A stretch of DNA of 64,000 nt from Paenibacillus sp. SYP-B3998 (GTDB taxonomy: Bacteria; Bacillota; Bacilli; Paenibacillales; NBRC-103111): positions 102,154 through 166,153 of the forward strand of contig NZ_JAAIKC010000011.1 in NCBI RefSeq assembly GCF_010820665.1. Reading direction: 5' to 3'. The position numbers were made by a program, and so were the translations under genes. Positions 16,678 to 26,911 of this stretch are shown here, one piece after another. Positions within the stretch are counted from its first letter, which is position 1. Every line of letters starts with the position of its first letter. Below the pieces are notes generated by a model, which did not search any database, was not told the origin of the DNA, and saw only the letters and a list, made by a program, of their open reading frames with translations.

Positions 16678-19206
16678 TTACCGATTTAGAACTTTCGCCA
16701 GCATTGTTGCGAATTCAGCACGGGATGCTTGCGCATCTGGATGAAACGTACCATCCGGATACCCGCCAATCCAGCCGTCAGCCGACATTTGCTTGAGTAT
16801 GCCAACACCCCAATAGGATTCACTAACATCACTAAATGGAGAATTGCCCCTTCTTTTCCCGGTCATATTCATACTGCGAGCAAGCATCTGTGTCATTTCC
16901 ATCCGCGTCAACGTCCGGTCCGGTCCAAAAGTTCCATCCGGGTAGCCATCTACAAGATCAGCCTGCACGGCTTTGGCTATATAATCGTATGCCCAGTGCG
17001 AAGCGCTCAGGTCATTGAAAAGTAGTTTTTTCTGCTTCGTCAGTCTCAAAGCTCGCGCCAAGACGGTGGCCGCCTCTGCACGGGTAATGGGTTGATTGGG
17101 AGCAAATCGGTAATTACCGTAGCCGCTAATCACCTCTTGTTGGGTAAGCTTGGTTATCGCATCCACTGCCCAGTGGCCATCGATATCGATAAATCCGCTT
17201 ATTAGCGGATATCCCGCTACTTTTAACCGGTACATCTGGCTTAATAACGCTTTGTTCGCTTGCAGTTTAATATAATAGGTGCCTTGATCCAGAACCTTAT
17301 GTAAGAATAGGGTTTCCTTTCCGTATTCGCTTTTGTATGTGCCCTGCTCTTTTAAAGAACTGTCGTACAAGGTAGCATAAACAAGGCGCGTTTTGGGGAT
17401 ATTCGTCAAACTGATTTGAGCAAGACCATCCTTACCCATACGGAATTCGAACCAATCCACATCATCGTCTTTGTCAAATAGGCCCTCGTATTCCGAAAGC
17501 ATAGCAGCAAAAGTTGCTTGGTAGGGTTTATCATTAGGTTCATTCGGATCAATTAGCTTCGGCGTATACTCAATCTCCAGCGTATACTCCCCCGTGATCG
17601 GTTCCGAATAGTCCTTGATGTTACTTACACGAATATAGTATTGGCCGGGTAATAACTCCATCTGAGAGCTAATCTCTATTGCCCCATCGCCGGCCTGATC
17701 AATGATAAATCCCTTTTCCCCTTCCTTCTGGAAGAAAATCGCCGGGTCAATCCGACCGGTATCGACAGATACCTTCACGCGCATCGTACCTGACTTCTCA
17801 AGGGGGAGAGCAAACCAATCCAAATCACCCTTTTTGTGAAAAGTTCCGCGTATTGTCTGACTCCGGGGAGGAAGAACGAACGCTTTGTACTGCTTATCGT
17901 TATTCTCAAACGGATCCTGATAGATACGGAAATCAGTACGCAAGGAATAGCTCAACGAAGTTTTGCGCGCACGATCAACCGTCTGAAGCTGAACATAGGT
18001 GCGCCCTTTAGTTACTTGGAACGTAAACGATTGGTTAGCGGCATCTCCACTGTTAGTGGTAAAAACCTCTCCAGAATCAATACTTGCACGGATAGCTGTA
18101 CCGTCGCCACTGCGAAGCGTCAGCTCGATGGAGCCATCGTATGGCGCATCAATTGCAAACCAGTCTTGATCTTGCGCAGAGCTTAACGTCGCTTGAATGG
18201 ATGCGTGAACAGGAAGCATGGTTGCTTGGTCCTGACGATTATTCGGCTCGAAGCGATCCTCGCTGTAAGACTGTGTGAGCGCTTGATCGACGCGCAGCAT
18301 GCCATAACCCGTATGATCATCCCAACCTTGTGTGTCTAGATCTTCCGCGGATTGTTCGAGTAAATCCCGAACTTCGTAAGCCCGAAGCCCTGGATATTTC
18401 CCCCAGACGAGCGCGGCTGCGGCGGCTACTTGCGGGGCAGCCATCGAGCTGCCGTCCTGGTATTGGTAGCCACCCCCAAGCGCTGTCGTGTAGACGTCCC
18501 ATGGAGCCACAATATCTAGCTCGGGTCCGAAATTGGAGTGGGCATCTGCGTGTTTATCTGCCGTAACTCCGCCAACAGCGAGTACCGTCGGATACGCCGC
18601 TGGGTATTTGACACTGGTGCCTTCGTTGCCGACTGCAGCTACTAACAGCACATTACGATCTTCCGCATACTGTACAATATCCGCTAAATAATCAGAGTAT
18701 TTGTTCAGTCCGAGCGAAAGCACGACAATCTTCGCACCGTGATCAACTGCGTATCGTATCCCTTCGCCAAGCTTCGCTTCACCACCTGTACCATCAGCCT
18801 CCAGCGCTTTTATAGGCATGATTTTGGCGTTTGGCGCAATGCCTGCAATCCCTTTATCGTTATTAAGCGTGGCTGCGATGATACCAGCTACGTTAGTTCC
18901 ATGTCCGTTATCATCATTAGGCTTATTCCCCTGCTGGAAGAGGTTCATACCTTCCACAAAGTTGCCTATTAGGTCAGGATGCGAAAGATCAACGCCCGTA
19001 TCTACAACAGCTACAACAATTGAGTTCTTCGTATCTCCTGTTGCCGCCCAAGCCTCATTCATATGAATCATATCCAAATAGGCTTGTTTCACCCTCATTG
19101 GGTCTGTCGATAGCGGATAGGCCGCATCTGCTTTTGGTAGGATCCCTGCAAGCTCTATAACCAACATCATTATTGCAATAAGTAGAAGGTGTTGAGTCAG
19201 TTTCAT
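16678..19206 (-). CDS. Surface subtilisin-type S8 peptidase with PPC and SLH domains
   Basis: Exported 842-aa protease. A signal peptide (LLLIAIMMLVIELAGILP, AAYPL cleavage region) precedes an S8 domain whose triad is seen in VVDTGVDLSHPDL (Asp about 69), NGHGTNVAGI (His about 102) and GSSMAAPQV (Ser about 254). Three pre-peptidase C-terminal-like modules follow, each starting with EPNN, ENND or EPND and ending with DWFxx. The last 180 residues are three SLH repeats (GHWAVDAITKL, SHWAYDYIAKAV, SYWGVGILKQM), expected to bind pyruvylated wall polymer. There is no clear propeptide and the ribosome site is poor, so the true start could differ slightly. Confidence 0.92.
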   Translation of the reverse strand: MKLTQHLLLIAIMMLVIELAGILPKADAAYPLSTDPMRVKQAYLDMIHMNEAWAATGDTKNSIVVAVVDTGVDLSHPDLIGNFVEGMNLFQQGNKPNDDNGHGTNVAGIIAATLNNDKGIAGIAPNAKIMPIKALEADGTGGEAKLGEGIRYAVDHGAKIVVLSLGLNKYSDYLADIVQYAEDRNVLLVAAVGNEGTSVKYPAAYPTVLAVGGVTADKHADAHSNFGPELDIVAPWDVYTTALGGGYQYQDGSSMAAPQVAAAAALVWGKYPGLRAYEVRDLLEQSAEDLDTQGWDDHTGYGMLRVDQALTQSYSEDRFEPNNRQDQATMLPVHASIQATLSSAQDQDWFAIDAPYDGSIELTLRSGDGTAIRASIDSGEVFTTNSGDAANQSFTFQVTKGRTYVQLQTVDRARKTSLSYSLRTDFRIYQDPFENNDKQYKAFVLPPRSQTIRGTFHKKGDLDWFALPLEKSGTMRVKVSVDTGRIDPAIFFQKEGEKGFIIDQAGDGAIEISSQMELLPGQYYIRVSNIKDYSEPITGEYTLEIEYTPKLIDPNEPNDKPYQATFAAMLSEYEGLFDKDDDVDWFEFRMGKDGLAQISLTNIPKTRLVYATLYDSSLKEQGTYKSEYGKETLFLHKVLDQGTYYIKLQANKALLSQMYRLKVAGYPLISGFIDIDGHWAVDAITKLTQQEVISGYGNYRFAPNQPITRAEAATVLARALRLTKQKKLLFNDLSASHWAYDYIAKAVQADLVDGYPDGTFGPDRTLTRMEMTQMLARSMNMTGKRRGNSPFSDVSESYWGVGILKQMSADGWIGGYPDGTFHPDAQASRAEFATMLAKVLNR

Positions 19207-19356
19207 GAAATCACAGGCTTTCTTATTTATAATAGTCTTCTACACATTATCTATCTATACCACATTCGCAGTCTTCATGATACCTTTAACGGTTTTTCGT
19301 CGCAAAAAGTTCAGATCTAAGCGATATTTTTATTATGTATTTTCTGGATTAGACGT

Positions 19357-19400
19357 AAAAAGAGCCTTCTCCCACTTTTTACGTGGAAAAAGACTCTTTT
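19357..19400 (-). terminator. Rho-independent terminator after nuoN
   Basis: Long stem AAAGAGTCTTTTTCCAC with GTGGGAGAAGGCTCTTT on the minus strand, followed by TTACG. It lies 11 nt past nuoN and ends the nuo operon. Confidence 0.85.
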
Positions 19401-19410
19401 AGAAGGTCCT

Positions 19411-20922
19411 TTACATAATCAGAAAATCTTTCGTCAAGCTGAAGATCGATTCAATCCCTTTCAGTACGACCTGGGGAACAAAACCCAACGCCAACCCGAT
19501 TAAGGCACACAACCAGACGGTGATGCCAAGGGGTACAGAAACTTTAACCTCCGAAGGTTCATAATCACTGCGCATGAACATTTGGCGAACAACACCGAAG
19601 TAATAGTACAAAGAGACGACGCTGGTGGCGATCATTAGGGCACCGAGCCAATACTGATGCGTCTGCATCGTTCCTAAGATGATGTAGAACTTCCCGAAGA
19701 ATCCACCCGATACAGGAATACCGGCTAATGAGAGCACAATCAACACCATGGCTACAGCTGTTAACGGTGCTCGGTAGTATAAGCCACCGAAACCTTTCAA
19801 CTCCGTATGCCCTTCCGCTTGCTCTATAATCATTAAGACGGCGAATGCTCCCATATTCATGAACAAGTAAGCAATCAGATAGAAAATAAATTCAGAGAAG
19901 TTACTATAATGCGTACCTGAGAAATAAGTCCCTATCGGTACCAGCAAATAACCGGCGTTGGCTACTCCTGAATAAGCAAGGAGCCTCTTCATGTTTGTTT
20001 GTTTCAACGCAATGAAATTACCCGCTACCATGGCAATAGCCGCCATCACCGATATAGCTAGAAATACATCAGATTGGATCGCGCTTCCCTCAAATCTGCT
20101 GAACCCAAACAGGGCATAAAACACACGAAACAAGATGGCGAAGCCTGCCGCCTTGGATACAACCGCTAAGAAGGCCGCAATCGGTGTTGGAGCACCTTGA
20201 TACACATCAGGTGCCCAGCTGTGGAACGGGGCAGCGGCAATCTTGAAACCGAAACCTGCCAGCAGCAAGAAGAAAGACACGTAAATCAGAGCTTCATAGG
20301 ATGGAATGAGTGACGGCAAGGCCGCACCAATTTGCGATAAATTTGTCGATCCGGCCATCCCGTATAGAAATGACATCCCATACAAAATGATCGCAGATGA
20401 TATCCCACCCATCACTAAGTACTTGAATGCACCTTCGTTGGACTGATGATTGTTTTTCTTCATCGCCACGAGCAAGTAGGATGTAATACTAAGTAGCTCG
20501 AGCCCAACATACAGCGTAATTAAATCTCCGGAAGAAGACATAATCATCCCGCCTAATGCAGCTGGAAGCAAAAAGTAGTAATACTCGCCGATATGTGGAA
20601 TGTCTATTTTTTTGACGAAACCCAGACTCATCAGAACAACAAAACCTGTCCCCGTCAGTACGAATAGCTTCAGGAGGTTAGAGAAATCATCTATCCGATA
20701 GCTATGGTTGAGCAGTTGAATGGCCTCAGTCGGATTCAACTGCAAAAGTACAAATACCCCAGAAACAACAATGCCGATTAGAGTGAGCCATCCAATGATG
20801 GAGCGGCTAACTTTCTCTGGCATAATCAAATCCAATAGCGAGAGGATGATCGCGGTGGCGATCAGCGAGAGCTCAGGGAGCAGATGCGATAAATCGGCGA
20901 CATGGAGTCGAAGCTGTTCCAC
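19411..20922 (-). CDS. nuoN: NADH-quinone oxidoreductase subunit N
   Basis: Antiporter-like proton channel of the complex I membrane arm, 503 aa, about 14 helices. Motifs include YVGLELLSITSYLLVAMKK (conserved Glu), PFHSWAPDVYQGAPTPIAAF, and MKRLLAYSGVANAGYLLVPI. The GTG start at 20922 has GGAGG 8 nt upstream. It is the last gene of the operon, 4 nt after nuoM. Confidence 0.95.
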   Translation of the reverse strand: MEQLRLHVADLSHLLPELSLIATAIILSLLDLIMPEKVSRSIIGWLTLIGIVVSGVFVLLQLNPTEAIQLLNHSYRIDDFSNLLKLFVLTGTGFVVLMSLGFVKKIDIPHIGEYYYFLLPAALGGMIMSSSGDLITLYVGLELLSITSYLLVAMKKNNHQSNEGAFKYLVMGGISSAIILYGMSFLYGMAGSTNLSQIGAALPSLIPSYEALIYVSFFLLLAGFGFKIAAAPFHSWAPDVYQGAPTPIAAFLAVVSKAAGFAILFRVFYALFGFSRFEGSAIQSDVFLAISVMAAIAMVAGNFIALKQTNMKRLLAYSGVANAGYLLVPIGTYFSGTHYSNFSEFIFYLIAYLFMNMGAFAVLMIIEQAEGHTELKGFGGLYYRAPLTAVAMVLIVLSLAGIPVSGGFFGKFYIILGTMQTHQYWLGALMIATSVVSLYYYFGVVRQMFMRSDYEPSEVKVSVPLGITVWLCALIGLALGFVPQVVLKGIESIFSLTKDFLIM

Positions 20923-20926
20923 CGGA

Positions 20927-22549
20927 CTAACCTCCTATCTTCCCGGCTACGCTTTGGATCAATTGATCAAAGCTGCCTATCGTTTGTTGCAGCGGCTGAC
21001 TTAGAACGCTTGGGAATATGCCCAGCAAGAGAATAAAGGCTACCAAGGTAATCATCGGTATCGCTTCAATTAACCTTGCGTCGCGCATACCCTGCGCTTG
21101 TAAACGCTGATCCAGCGGTCCGAAAGTAATATTCAACACCCCTCGAAGCACGTAGACTGCTGCTAATATAATCCCGAGCGTGCCAACAATCGCATACACC
21201 TTGTGCGTTTCGAAGAGCCCAAGAAACGCTAAGAACTCACTTATGAACCCTGATAAACCTGGTAATCCGAGTGATGCCATACCAGCGATAAGTAGGATTC
21301 CGCTGATGAAAGGTACTGCGGTAGCAAGACCTCCCAGCCGATCCAATATGGTCGTCTCGGTACGTTCGAAGATAATACCGACGAGCAAGAACATCAGCGC
21401 AGAAATAAGTCCATGCGAAATGAGCTGGAACACTGCCCCTTGTAAGCCAGTTATGTTAAAAGCCGCAAGTCCTAATAGGACGATGCCCATATGACTGATA
21501 CTAGAATAGGCCAGCACCAGCTTGAAATCCTTCTGTACGATAGCGAGAATCGCGCCGTACACAATATTGATGACGCCAAGCAGCGCCAGCATCCAAGCCC
21601 ATTGCTTGGCTTCCGCCGGGAAGAACAAAATACCGAATCGAATGAGGCCGTAAGCCCCCATTTTCAGCAAAATACCCGAATGAATCATGACTACAGAAGG
21701 AGGAGCTTCTGTATGCACTTTAAGCATCCATGTATGGAACGGGAAAATCGGTAGCTTGATGCCAAAAGCAACTAGCAGCATAATAAATACCGTCCATCTC
21801 ATCGTTCCGCTCATAAAGAACGGCGTTCCTTCCTGATTCACATAAGCACTGGGATTCTGAAGCAAATTATGCGCAATCGTATGAATGTCTCCGCTGTAAT
21901 AGACAATAGCTTCCGTTTGCGATTGCACTTGGCTGAACCCTGCCGTACTAACCAAAATCAAGAAAGCAATGAGCATAATAGCTGACCCAAGTCCATTATA
22001 AATCAGGAAGCGATTAGCCGCTTGCTCACGGTTCATGTATCCCCAAATGCCAATGAGGAAGAACATTGGAATGAGCGTAATCTCGAAGAACAGGAAGAAG
22101 AGAAAAAGGTCCTGTGACATGAAAACACCGAACATCCCCGTCTCAAGCAGAAGAAACAGAATATAGAACGTTTTCCATCGTTTTTTAATATAAACCGAGG
22201 CCAGTGCAGCCATCGTAGACACAAGCGCCGTCAGAAAGACAAGCGGCAACGAAAGGCCGTCCACGGCCAGTGAATATTTAAATTCAAAGAAATAGGAGGT
22301 CAACTGCTGAATACCCTCGTGATTTAGAGGCACTTTGATCCAACTAAGTTGTTCCTTGTACTGCAGCGGATCTCCTTGATAGTTGTAATCCACATACAAC
22401 CAAGCCGCCAAAATCAAGGGGATCAGCGTCGTGGCGATACCAATGGTTTTGACCAAATTTCCCCTTTCGCCACGAACGAAGAGTAAGATCAGAACACCAA
22501 GCAAAGGTGAAAAGGCAATAAGACTTAAGATCGGTAGGTTATTCAGCAT
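20927..22549 (-). CDS. nuoM: NADH-quinone oxidoreductase subunit M
   Basis: Antiporter-like subunit of complex I, 540 aa. Motifs: FFEITLIPMFFLIGIWGY (conserved Glu), PIFPFHTWMLKVHTEAPPSV, and KLVLAYSSISHMGIVLLGL. The ATG at 22549 is chosen because AAGGAG lies 8 nt upstream; it overlaps the end of nuoL by 11 nt, and an earlier in-frame ATG at 22570 lacks a site. Nearest paralogues NuoL and NuoN flank it. Confidence 0.95.
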   Translation of the reverse strand: MLNNLPILSLIAFSPLLGVLILLFVRGERGNLVKTIGIATTLIPLILAAWLYVDYNYQGDPLQYKEQLSWIKVPLNHEGIQQLTSYFFEFKYSLAVDGLSLPLVFLTALVSTMAALASVYIKKRWKTFYILFLLLETGMFGVFMSQDLFLFFLFFEITLIPMFFLIGIWGYMNREQAANRFLIYNGLGSAIMLIAFLILVSTAGFSQVQSQTEAIVYYSGDIHTIAHNLLQNPSAYVNQEGTPFFMSGTMRWTVFIMLLVAFGIKLPIFPFHTWMLKVHTEAPPSVVMIHSGILLKMGAYGLIRFGILFFPAEAKQWAWMLALLGVINIVYGAILAIVQKDFKLVLAYSSISHMGIVLLGLAAFNITGLQGAVFQLISHGLISALMFLLVGIIFERTETTILDRLGGLATAVPFISGILLIAGMASLGLPGLSGFISEFLAFLGLFETHKVYAIVGTLGIILAAVYVLRGVLNITFGPLDQRLQAQGMRDARLIEAIPMITLVAFILLLGIFPSVLSQPLQQTIGSFDQLIQSVAGKIGG

Positions 22550-24467
22550 GGATGAATCTCCTTCCCGCAATGGCGAGTGCCAGAATCAGCATGCCTAGTA
22601 TCATAATAACTCCATAGGCTTGCATTTGGCCGTTTTGGAGGCGGGAGCCTAAACGTCCTAGACTTACTACTGTGAAAGCAACCAAACGCACCAAACCGTC
22701 GATGATATACACATCAATGAATTCAAGAATGAAACCTATACCTCGTAGCGGCTTAACAATAATGCCGTCATAAATCTCATCGATGAAATACTTGCGGTTT
22801 AACAGTGTATACAGCCAAGGCACTTTGCCCGAAATGACATCACGCGGTATGGAGCGTTTCAGATACATGAGGTAGCCCAAACCGATACCGAGCAAGCCCG
22901 CAAGGGTAGATAAAATAATAACGGTCCAGTTCGCGGAAGATGCATGATTCTCCCCAGTTAACCAATGGCTGAGCCATTCATTTAGCGGTGTATTTACGAA
23001 GCCTGCAACAACCGCCAATACGGCCAAAATGATTAATGGAGCCGTCATAGATGCTGGAGATTCATGCGGTTCCTGCTTGGCATGTGCATGATCACCATGG
23101 TTATCATGATCAACAGCAGCCGTGGCCTTTCCTCTTGGAGTTCCCATGAACACTAGGAAGAACAAACGGGACATGTAGAACGCTGTGAAAAACGCAGCAA
23201 TGACTCCAACCCAGAATAGAAGCTGATTATGTTCGTACGCCTCTGTTAGAATTAAATCTTTTGACCAGAAGCCTGCGAATGGAAAAATACCAGCTAACGC
23301 CAGTGTGCCAATTGCGAACGTCCATGTCGTAATTTTCATTTTGCGGGACAGCCCGCCCATTTCGTTAATGTCCTGCGTATGTACCGCGTGAATTACGCTG
23401 CCCGCACCCAAGAAGAGAAGTGCTTTGAAGAACGCATGTGTAAACAAATGGAACATCCCGGAGGCAAAAGAAACGCCAATGCCCAGCGCCATCATCATAT
23501 AACCGAGCTGACTTACCGTAGAGAATGCCAAGATTCGCTTGATATCGTTCTGTGCAATACCAATGGTTGCAGCGAAAATTGCGGTAAATCCCCCTACATA
23601 AGCAACAACAAGCAAGGCATCTGGGGATGCTTGGAAAATATCGAAGGTACGCGATACCAAGTAGACCCCTGCTGCCACCATTGTTGCAGCATGGATAAGC
23701 GCACTTATTGGCGTAGGACCCTCCATTGCGTCTGGCAGCCATGTGTGGAGCGGAAACTGACCGGACTTGCCGATCGCTCCAATGAAGATCAGAATCGCAA
23801 TCCATGTGACGATGGTGGGATCGATTTTACCAGATGAAAAAGCATTATGGATCGAACTAAAATCCAGTGCGTGCCCCGGCATATACCAAAATAGCAGAAG
23901 AATCCCAATGAAAAGACCAACGTCGCCGATTCGGGTGACGATAAACGCTTTCTTAGCCGCAGCTTTTGCCTCTGGCTTAAAGTACCAAAATCCAACTAGT
24001 AAGAAGGAACAAACCCCCACAAGTTCCCAAAAAATATAGAGTTCCAACATATTTTCTGAAATAACAAGGCCTAACATTGAGAAAGAAAACAGCGCAATAT
24101 AGCTAAAAAACACATGGATGCGCTCGTCACCCTTCATGTAGCCTTTTGAGTAAATATTGACAAGCAAACTGACCAGCGTCACAATAACGAGCATTAAAGC
24201 ATTGAGATTATTGACCTCAAAGCCCATGTTCAAAGTGAAGTCACCGATTTGGAGCCAATGTAGCTTATCCCAAGTATAATCCTCGACTTTTCCGCCCAGT
24301 CTTTCCACGAATATCAACAGGGCAACAATAAATGAAGCCAACATCGCGAAAATACTAAGGTAAATACCAAAATCCTTTAATTGACGTCCCATAGCCGTAA
24401 GCGCTAGAAAAGCAAGCAGCGGAAACAACGGAATGAGCCATGCGTATTGCGAATAGTCCGATACCAT
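22539..24467 (-). CDS. nuoL: NADH-quinone oxidoreductase subunit L
   Basis: Distal antiporter-like subunit, 642 aa, with the C-terminal lateral helix region. Motifs: FWELVGVCSFLLVGFWYF, GKSGQFPLHTWLPDAMEGPT, and DIKRILAFSTVSQLGYMMMA. A His/Asp-rich insertion (DHDNHGDHAHAKQEPHESP) lies in a loop near residue 460 and could bind metal or simply be a linker. GAAGGAC precedes the ATG. Confidence 0.95.
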   Translation of the reverse strand: MVSDYSQYAWLIPLFPLLAFLALTAMGRQLKDFGIYLSIFAMLASFIVALLIFVERLGGKVEDYTWDKLHWLQIGDFTLNMGFEVNNLNALMLVIVTLVSLLVNIYSKGYMKGDERIHVFFSYIALFSFSMLGLVISENMLELYIFWELVGVCSFLLVGFWYFKPEAKAAAKKAFIVTRIGDVGLFIGILLLFWYMPGHALDFSSIHNAFSSGKIDPTIVTWIAILIFIGAIGKSGQFPLHTWLPDAMEGPTPISALIHAATMVAAGVYLVSRTFDIFQASPDALLVVAYVGGFTAIFAATIGIAQNDIKRILAFSTVSQLGYMMMALGIGVSFASGMFHLFTHAFFKALLFLGAGSVIHAVHTQDINEMGGLSRKMKITTWTFAIGTLALAGIFPFAGFWSKDLILTEAYEHNQLLFWVGVIAAFFTAFYMSRLFFLVFMGTPRGKATAAVDHDNHGDHAHAKQEPHESPASMTAPLIILAVLAVVAGFVNTPLNEWLSHWLTGENHASSANWTVIILSTLAGLLGIGLGYLMYLKRSIPRDVISGKVPWLYTLLNRKYFIDEIYDGIIVKPLRGIGFILEFIDVYIIDGLVRLVAFTVVSLGRLGSRLQNGQMQAYGVIMILGMLILALAIAGRRFIHAE

Positions 24468-24482
24468 GTCCTTCTCAGCCTC

Positions 24483-24794
24483 CTAGCGCTTCATAGAATC
24501 CATTTCATTGACGTCCGATGTTCCTTTATTCCGATATATTGTGATTAGAATCGCAATTCCTACAGCTGCCTCAGCAGCAGCTATCGTAATATTAAAGAGG
24601 GAGAAAATTTGACCCGTTAGCGCTGGATGGTCACCTAGCTTCGAGAAAGCGATCAAATTCAAATTGACCGCATTGAGCATCAGCTCGATCGACAGAAGGA
24701 CGATAACCCCATTTTTCTTCGTTAACGCGCCATACAAGCCAATACAGAATAGGATTGCCGCCAGCGTGAGATAAGGAGTAACAATTGTGCCCAC
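24483..24794 (-). CDS. nuoK: NADH-quinone oxidoreductase subunit K
   Basis: Three-helix subunit, 103 aa, with the conserved Glu in [20 protein letters not shown] and a second Glu in [16 protein letters not shown]. The GTG at 24794 follows AGGAGG by 9 nt and gives the family's usual length; a longer in-frame ATG at 24836 would overlap nuoJ and add an unrelated basic extension. Confidence 0.95.
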   Translation of the reverse strand: MGTIVTPYLTLAAILFCIGLYGALTKKNGVIVLLSIELMLNAVNLNLIAFSKLGDHPALTGQIFSLFNITIAAAEAAVGIAILITIYRNKGTSDVNEMDSMKR

Positions 24795-24798
24795 AGCT

Positions 24799-25329
24799 CT
24801 AATCCTCCTCTCTCTTCGCGATGACAATAGCACCAATGAAAGCTACCGTCAGCAGGACGGACATAATTTCAAAAGGAATAACATGCTCGTTATAAAGCAG
24901 CTTCCCTATTTCCAATGTGTTATCTTTACCCGCATCGAATGTTTTTGTGGCAACGAAGTTCGTCTTCTGAATCGCATAAAATAAAACACCGAACAATCCC
25001 AAAGAACCTAAGATCGCTAAACCTTCATGCCATGGACGTCTAGGCTCCGTTTCCTCCCCTTGTCTGTGCTTGGTCATCATGATCCCGAAAATCATGAGGA
25101 TAGAGATGGCACCTGCGTAAATTAACACTTGTACGAAAGCAACAAACTCAGCTTCCAGAATAATATAGAGTCCCGCTAAACTAATAAACGTCAAGGCAAC
25201 AGAAACGACCATATGAACGACCTTGGTGAAAGAAATCATAAATATAGCGCCGCCGATAGCTAGCAGAGCGAAGATGAAGAACGCCCAGCTTGATCCGCTC
25301 GATAAAAAGTCACCAATACCGCTAAACAT
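24799..25329 (-). CDS. nuoJ: NADH-quinone oxidoreductase subunit J
   Basis: Five-helix membrane subunit, 176 aa. Typical stretch: [20 protein letters not shown] followed by [10 protein letters not shown]. The ATG at 25329 overlaps the nuoI stop by 8 nt (GATGTTTAG) and gives a normal N-terminus, MFSGIGDFL. An in-frame ATG 66 nt further upstream is inside nuoI and is rejected. Confidence 0.93.
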   Translation of the reverse strand: MFSGIGDFLSSGSSWAFFIFALLAIGGAIFMISFTKVVHMVVSVALTFISLAGLYIILEAEFVAFVQVLIYAGAISILMIFGIMMTKHRQGEETEPRRPWHEGLAILGSLGLFGVLFYAIQKTNFVATKTFDAGKDNTLEIGKLLYNEHVIPFEIMSVLLTVAFIGAIVIAKREED

Positions 25330-25774
25330 CCTTTTTAGCGCCCCCCTTCGGCATAGCCGAATTGTTCTCTTGGCGAATGTTCGTATTGTTTTCATTGAGC
25401 CATTGCATGTTTTTGAACAAATCGTCCCGACTGTACGTACTCAGCTCAAAATTATTCGTCATGACGATCGCTTCTGTCGGACAAACCTCAGTGCAAAGAT
25501 CACATAGGATGCAAATTTCGAAATTAATGTCATACGTATCGATAACCTTTCCCTTTTTTTCAGGATCCGGGTTCGCTTTGCCTGTTAAAGTAATACACTC
25601 TGTCGGACAAATCCGTGCGCATTGATTACAAACAATACATTTCTCTGGATCAAAATATTGAATACCACGAAAGCGATCCGGCATTTTAAGCGGGACGTCA
25701 GGGTACGCGTAAGTCACTTTTTTCTGGGTCATGCTTTTTAACGTTACGCCTAAGCCTTTCATTATGCCCTTCAT
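25322..25774 (-). CDS. nuoI: NADH-quinone oxidoreductase subunit I (2x 4Fe-4S)
   Basis: Electron-carrying subunit of the peripheral arm, 150 aa. Two ferredoxin-type cluster motifs are complete: CIVCNQCARICPTECI and CILCDLCTEVCPTEAI, holding clusters N6a and N6b. GGAGG lies 8 nt before the ATG. A 129-nt gap with no gene separates it from nuoH, the largest gap within the operon. Confidence 0.95.
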   Translation of the reverse strand: MKGIMKGLGVTLKSMTQKKVTYAYPDVPLKMPDRFRGIQYFDPEKCIVCNQCARICPTECITLTGKANPDPEKKGKVIDTYDINFEICILCDLCTEVCPTEAIVMTNNFELSTYSRDDLFKNMQWLNENNTNIRQENNSAMPKGGAKKDV

Positions 25775-25903
25775 CGGTTTATCCCTCCTTCTCCTTAACG
25801 TGCAACTTAAGCAAAATATGCTTCAAAAATCTATGTTCCTGAGCATTCTCTCAGCCTTATACACCAACACACTTGGCTTTCCAATCGGCTGCTGCTTACG
25901 AAA

Positions 25904-26911
25904 TTATGCTGTAAAGCTCATAATAATCGCGGTGAGCAGCATATTGACGAGCGCTAGTGGGAGCAGTACCTTCCAACCGAAGCCCATCAGTTGATCGATT
26001 CGTACTCGTGGCAGCGTTGCACGCAGCCAGAACAAGAAAAATACGATAAATGAGAATTTAAGCAGGAACCAGATGATACCTGGAATGAAATCAAGGAATG
26101 CGAATGGCGCATGCCATCCACCTAGAAAGATTAGGCTTGTTAGCGAAGCAATCACAAATACATACACATACTCCGACAACATGAAAAAAGCGAAGCGGAA
26201 TCCGCTGTACTCCACGTGATAACCTGCAACAAGCTCTGATTCTGCTTCTGGCAAATCGAAAGGCGTACGATTCAGCTCGGAAACGCCAGCAATAACGAAA
26301 ATTACAAAACCGAGAATTTGTGGAATGAAATTCCAGTGCCAGAAGCCGCCTGATTGGTGATCAACAATGTTATGCAAGTTCAAACTGCCTGTCATCATAA
26401 TGACGCCAATAACGGAAATGACAAGCGGGACTTCATAACTAATCATTTGGGCAGCAGAGCGCATGCCCCCGAGCAACGCGTACTTATTATTGGACGCCCA
26501 CCCACCTAAAATAATACCAATGGTGGATATCCCCGTTAAGGCTACGTAAAAGAGAAGGCCCACGTTCAAGTTCGCGTTAAACAATTTATCTGAAAAGGGA
26601 ATCGTCGCAATAATCGTGAACGACGGAATGAAGGTAATGATCGGTGCCAAAATAAAAAGTTCTCGCTCTGCTTTTTTGGGAATTGTATCTTCTTTAATCA
26701 ACAATTTAAACACGTCCGCAACGCTCTGAAGGAGTCCAAATGGTCCTGTACGATTAGGCCCAATACGCAGCTGCATCCAACCAATTACCTTACGCTCGAA
26801 GTAGATTGCATAGGTTACGAAGCCTAATACGAGCATGAGCATCACGATGCCCCAGAATAGGAAGATGAAGAAGTTCGTCCAGCTTAGACTCTCCTCCAAT
26901 AAATTCATCAT
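25904..26911 (-). CDS. nuoH: NADH-quinone oxidoreductase subunit H
   Basis: Quinone-site membrane subunit, 335 aa, eight helices. Motifs: YFERKVIGWMQLRIGPNRTG, GMRSAAQMISYEVPL, and NRTPFDLPEAESELVAGYH. The ATG shares its A with the nuoD stop (TAATG), indicating tight coupling. Confidence 0.96.
   Translation of the reverse strand: MMNLLEESLSWTNFFIFLFWGIVMLMLVLGFVTYAIYFERKVIGWMQLRIGPNRTGPFGLLQSVADVFKLLIKEDTIPKKAERELFILAPIITFIPSFTIIATIPFSDKLFNANLNVGLLFYVALTGISTIGIILGGWASNNKYALLGGMRSAAQMISYEVPLVISVIGVIMMTGSLNLHNIVDHQSGGFWHWNFIPQILGFVIFVIAGVSELNRTPFDLPEAESELVAGYHVEYSGFRFAFFMLSEYVYVFVIASLTSLIFLGGWHAPFAFLDFIPGIIWFLLKFSFIVFFLFWLRATLPRVRIDQLMGFGWKVLLPLALVNMLLTAIIMSFTA

Noticed and set aside
23365..23837. 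Open frames on both strands within nuoL
   Set aside because: Shadows of a strongly conserved gene; their Cys- and His-rich sequence comes from the codon pattern of the real frame.
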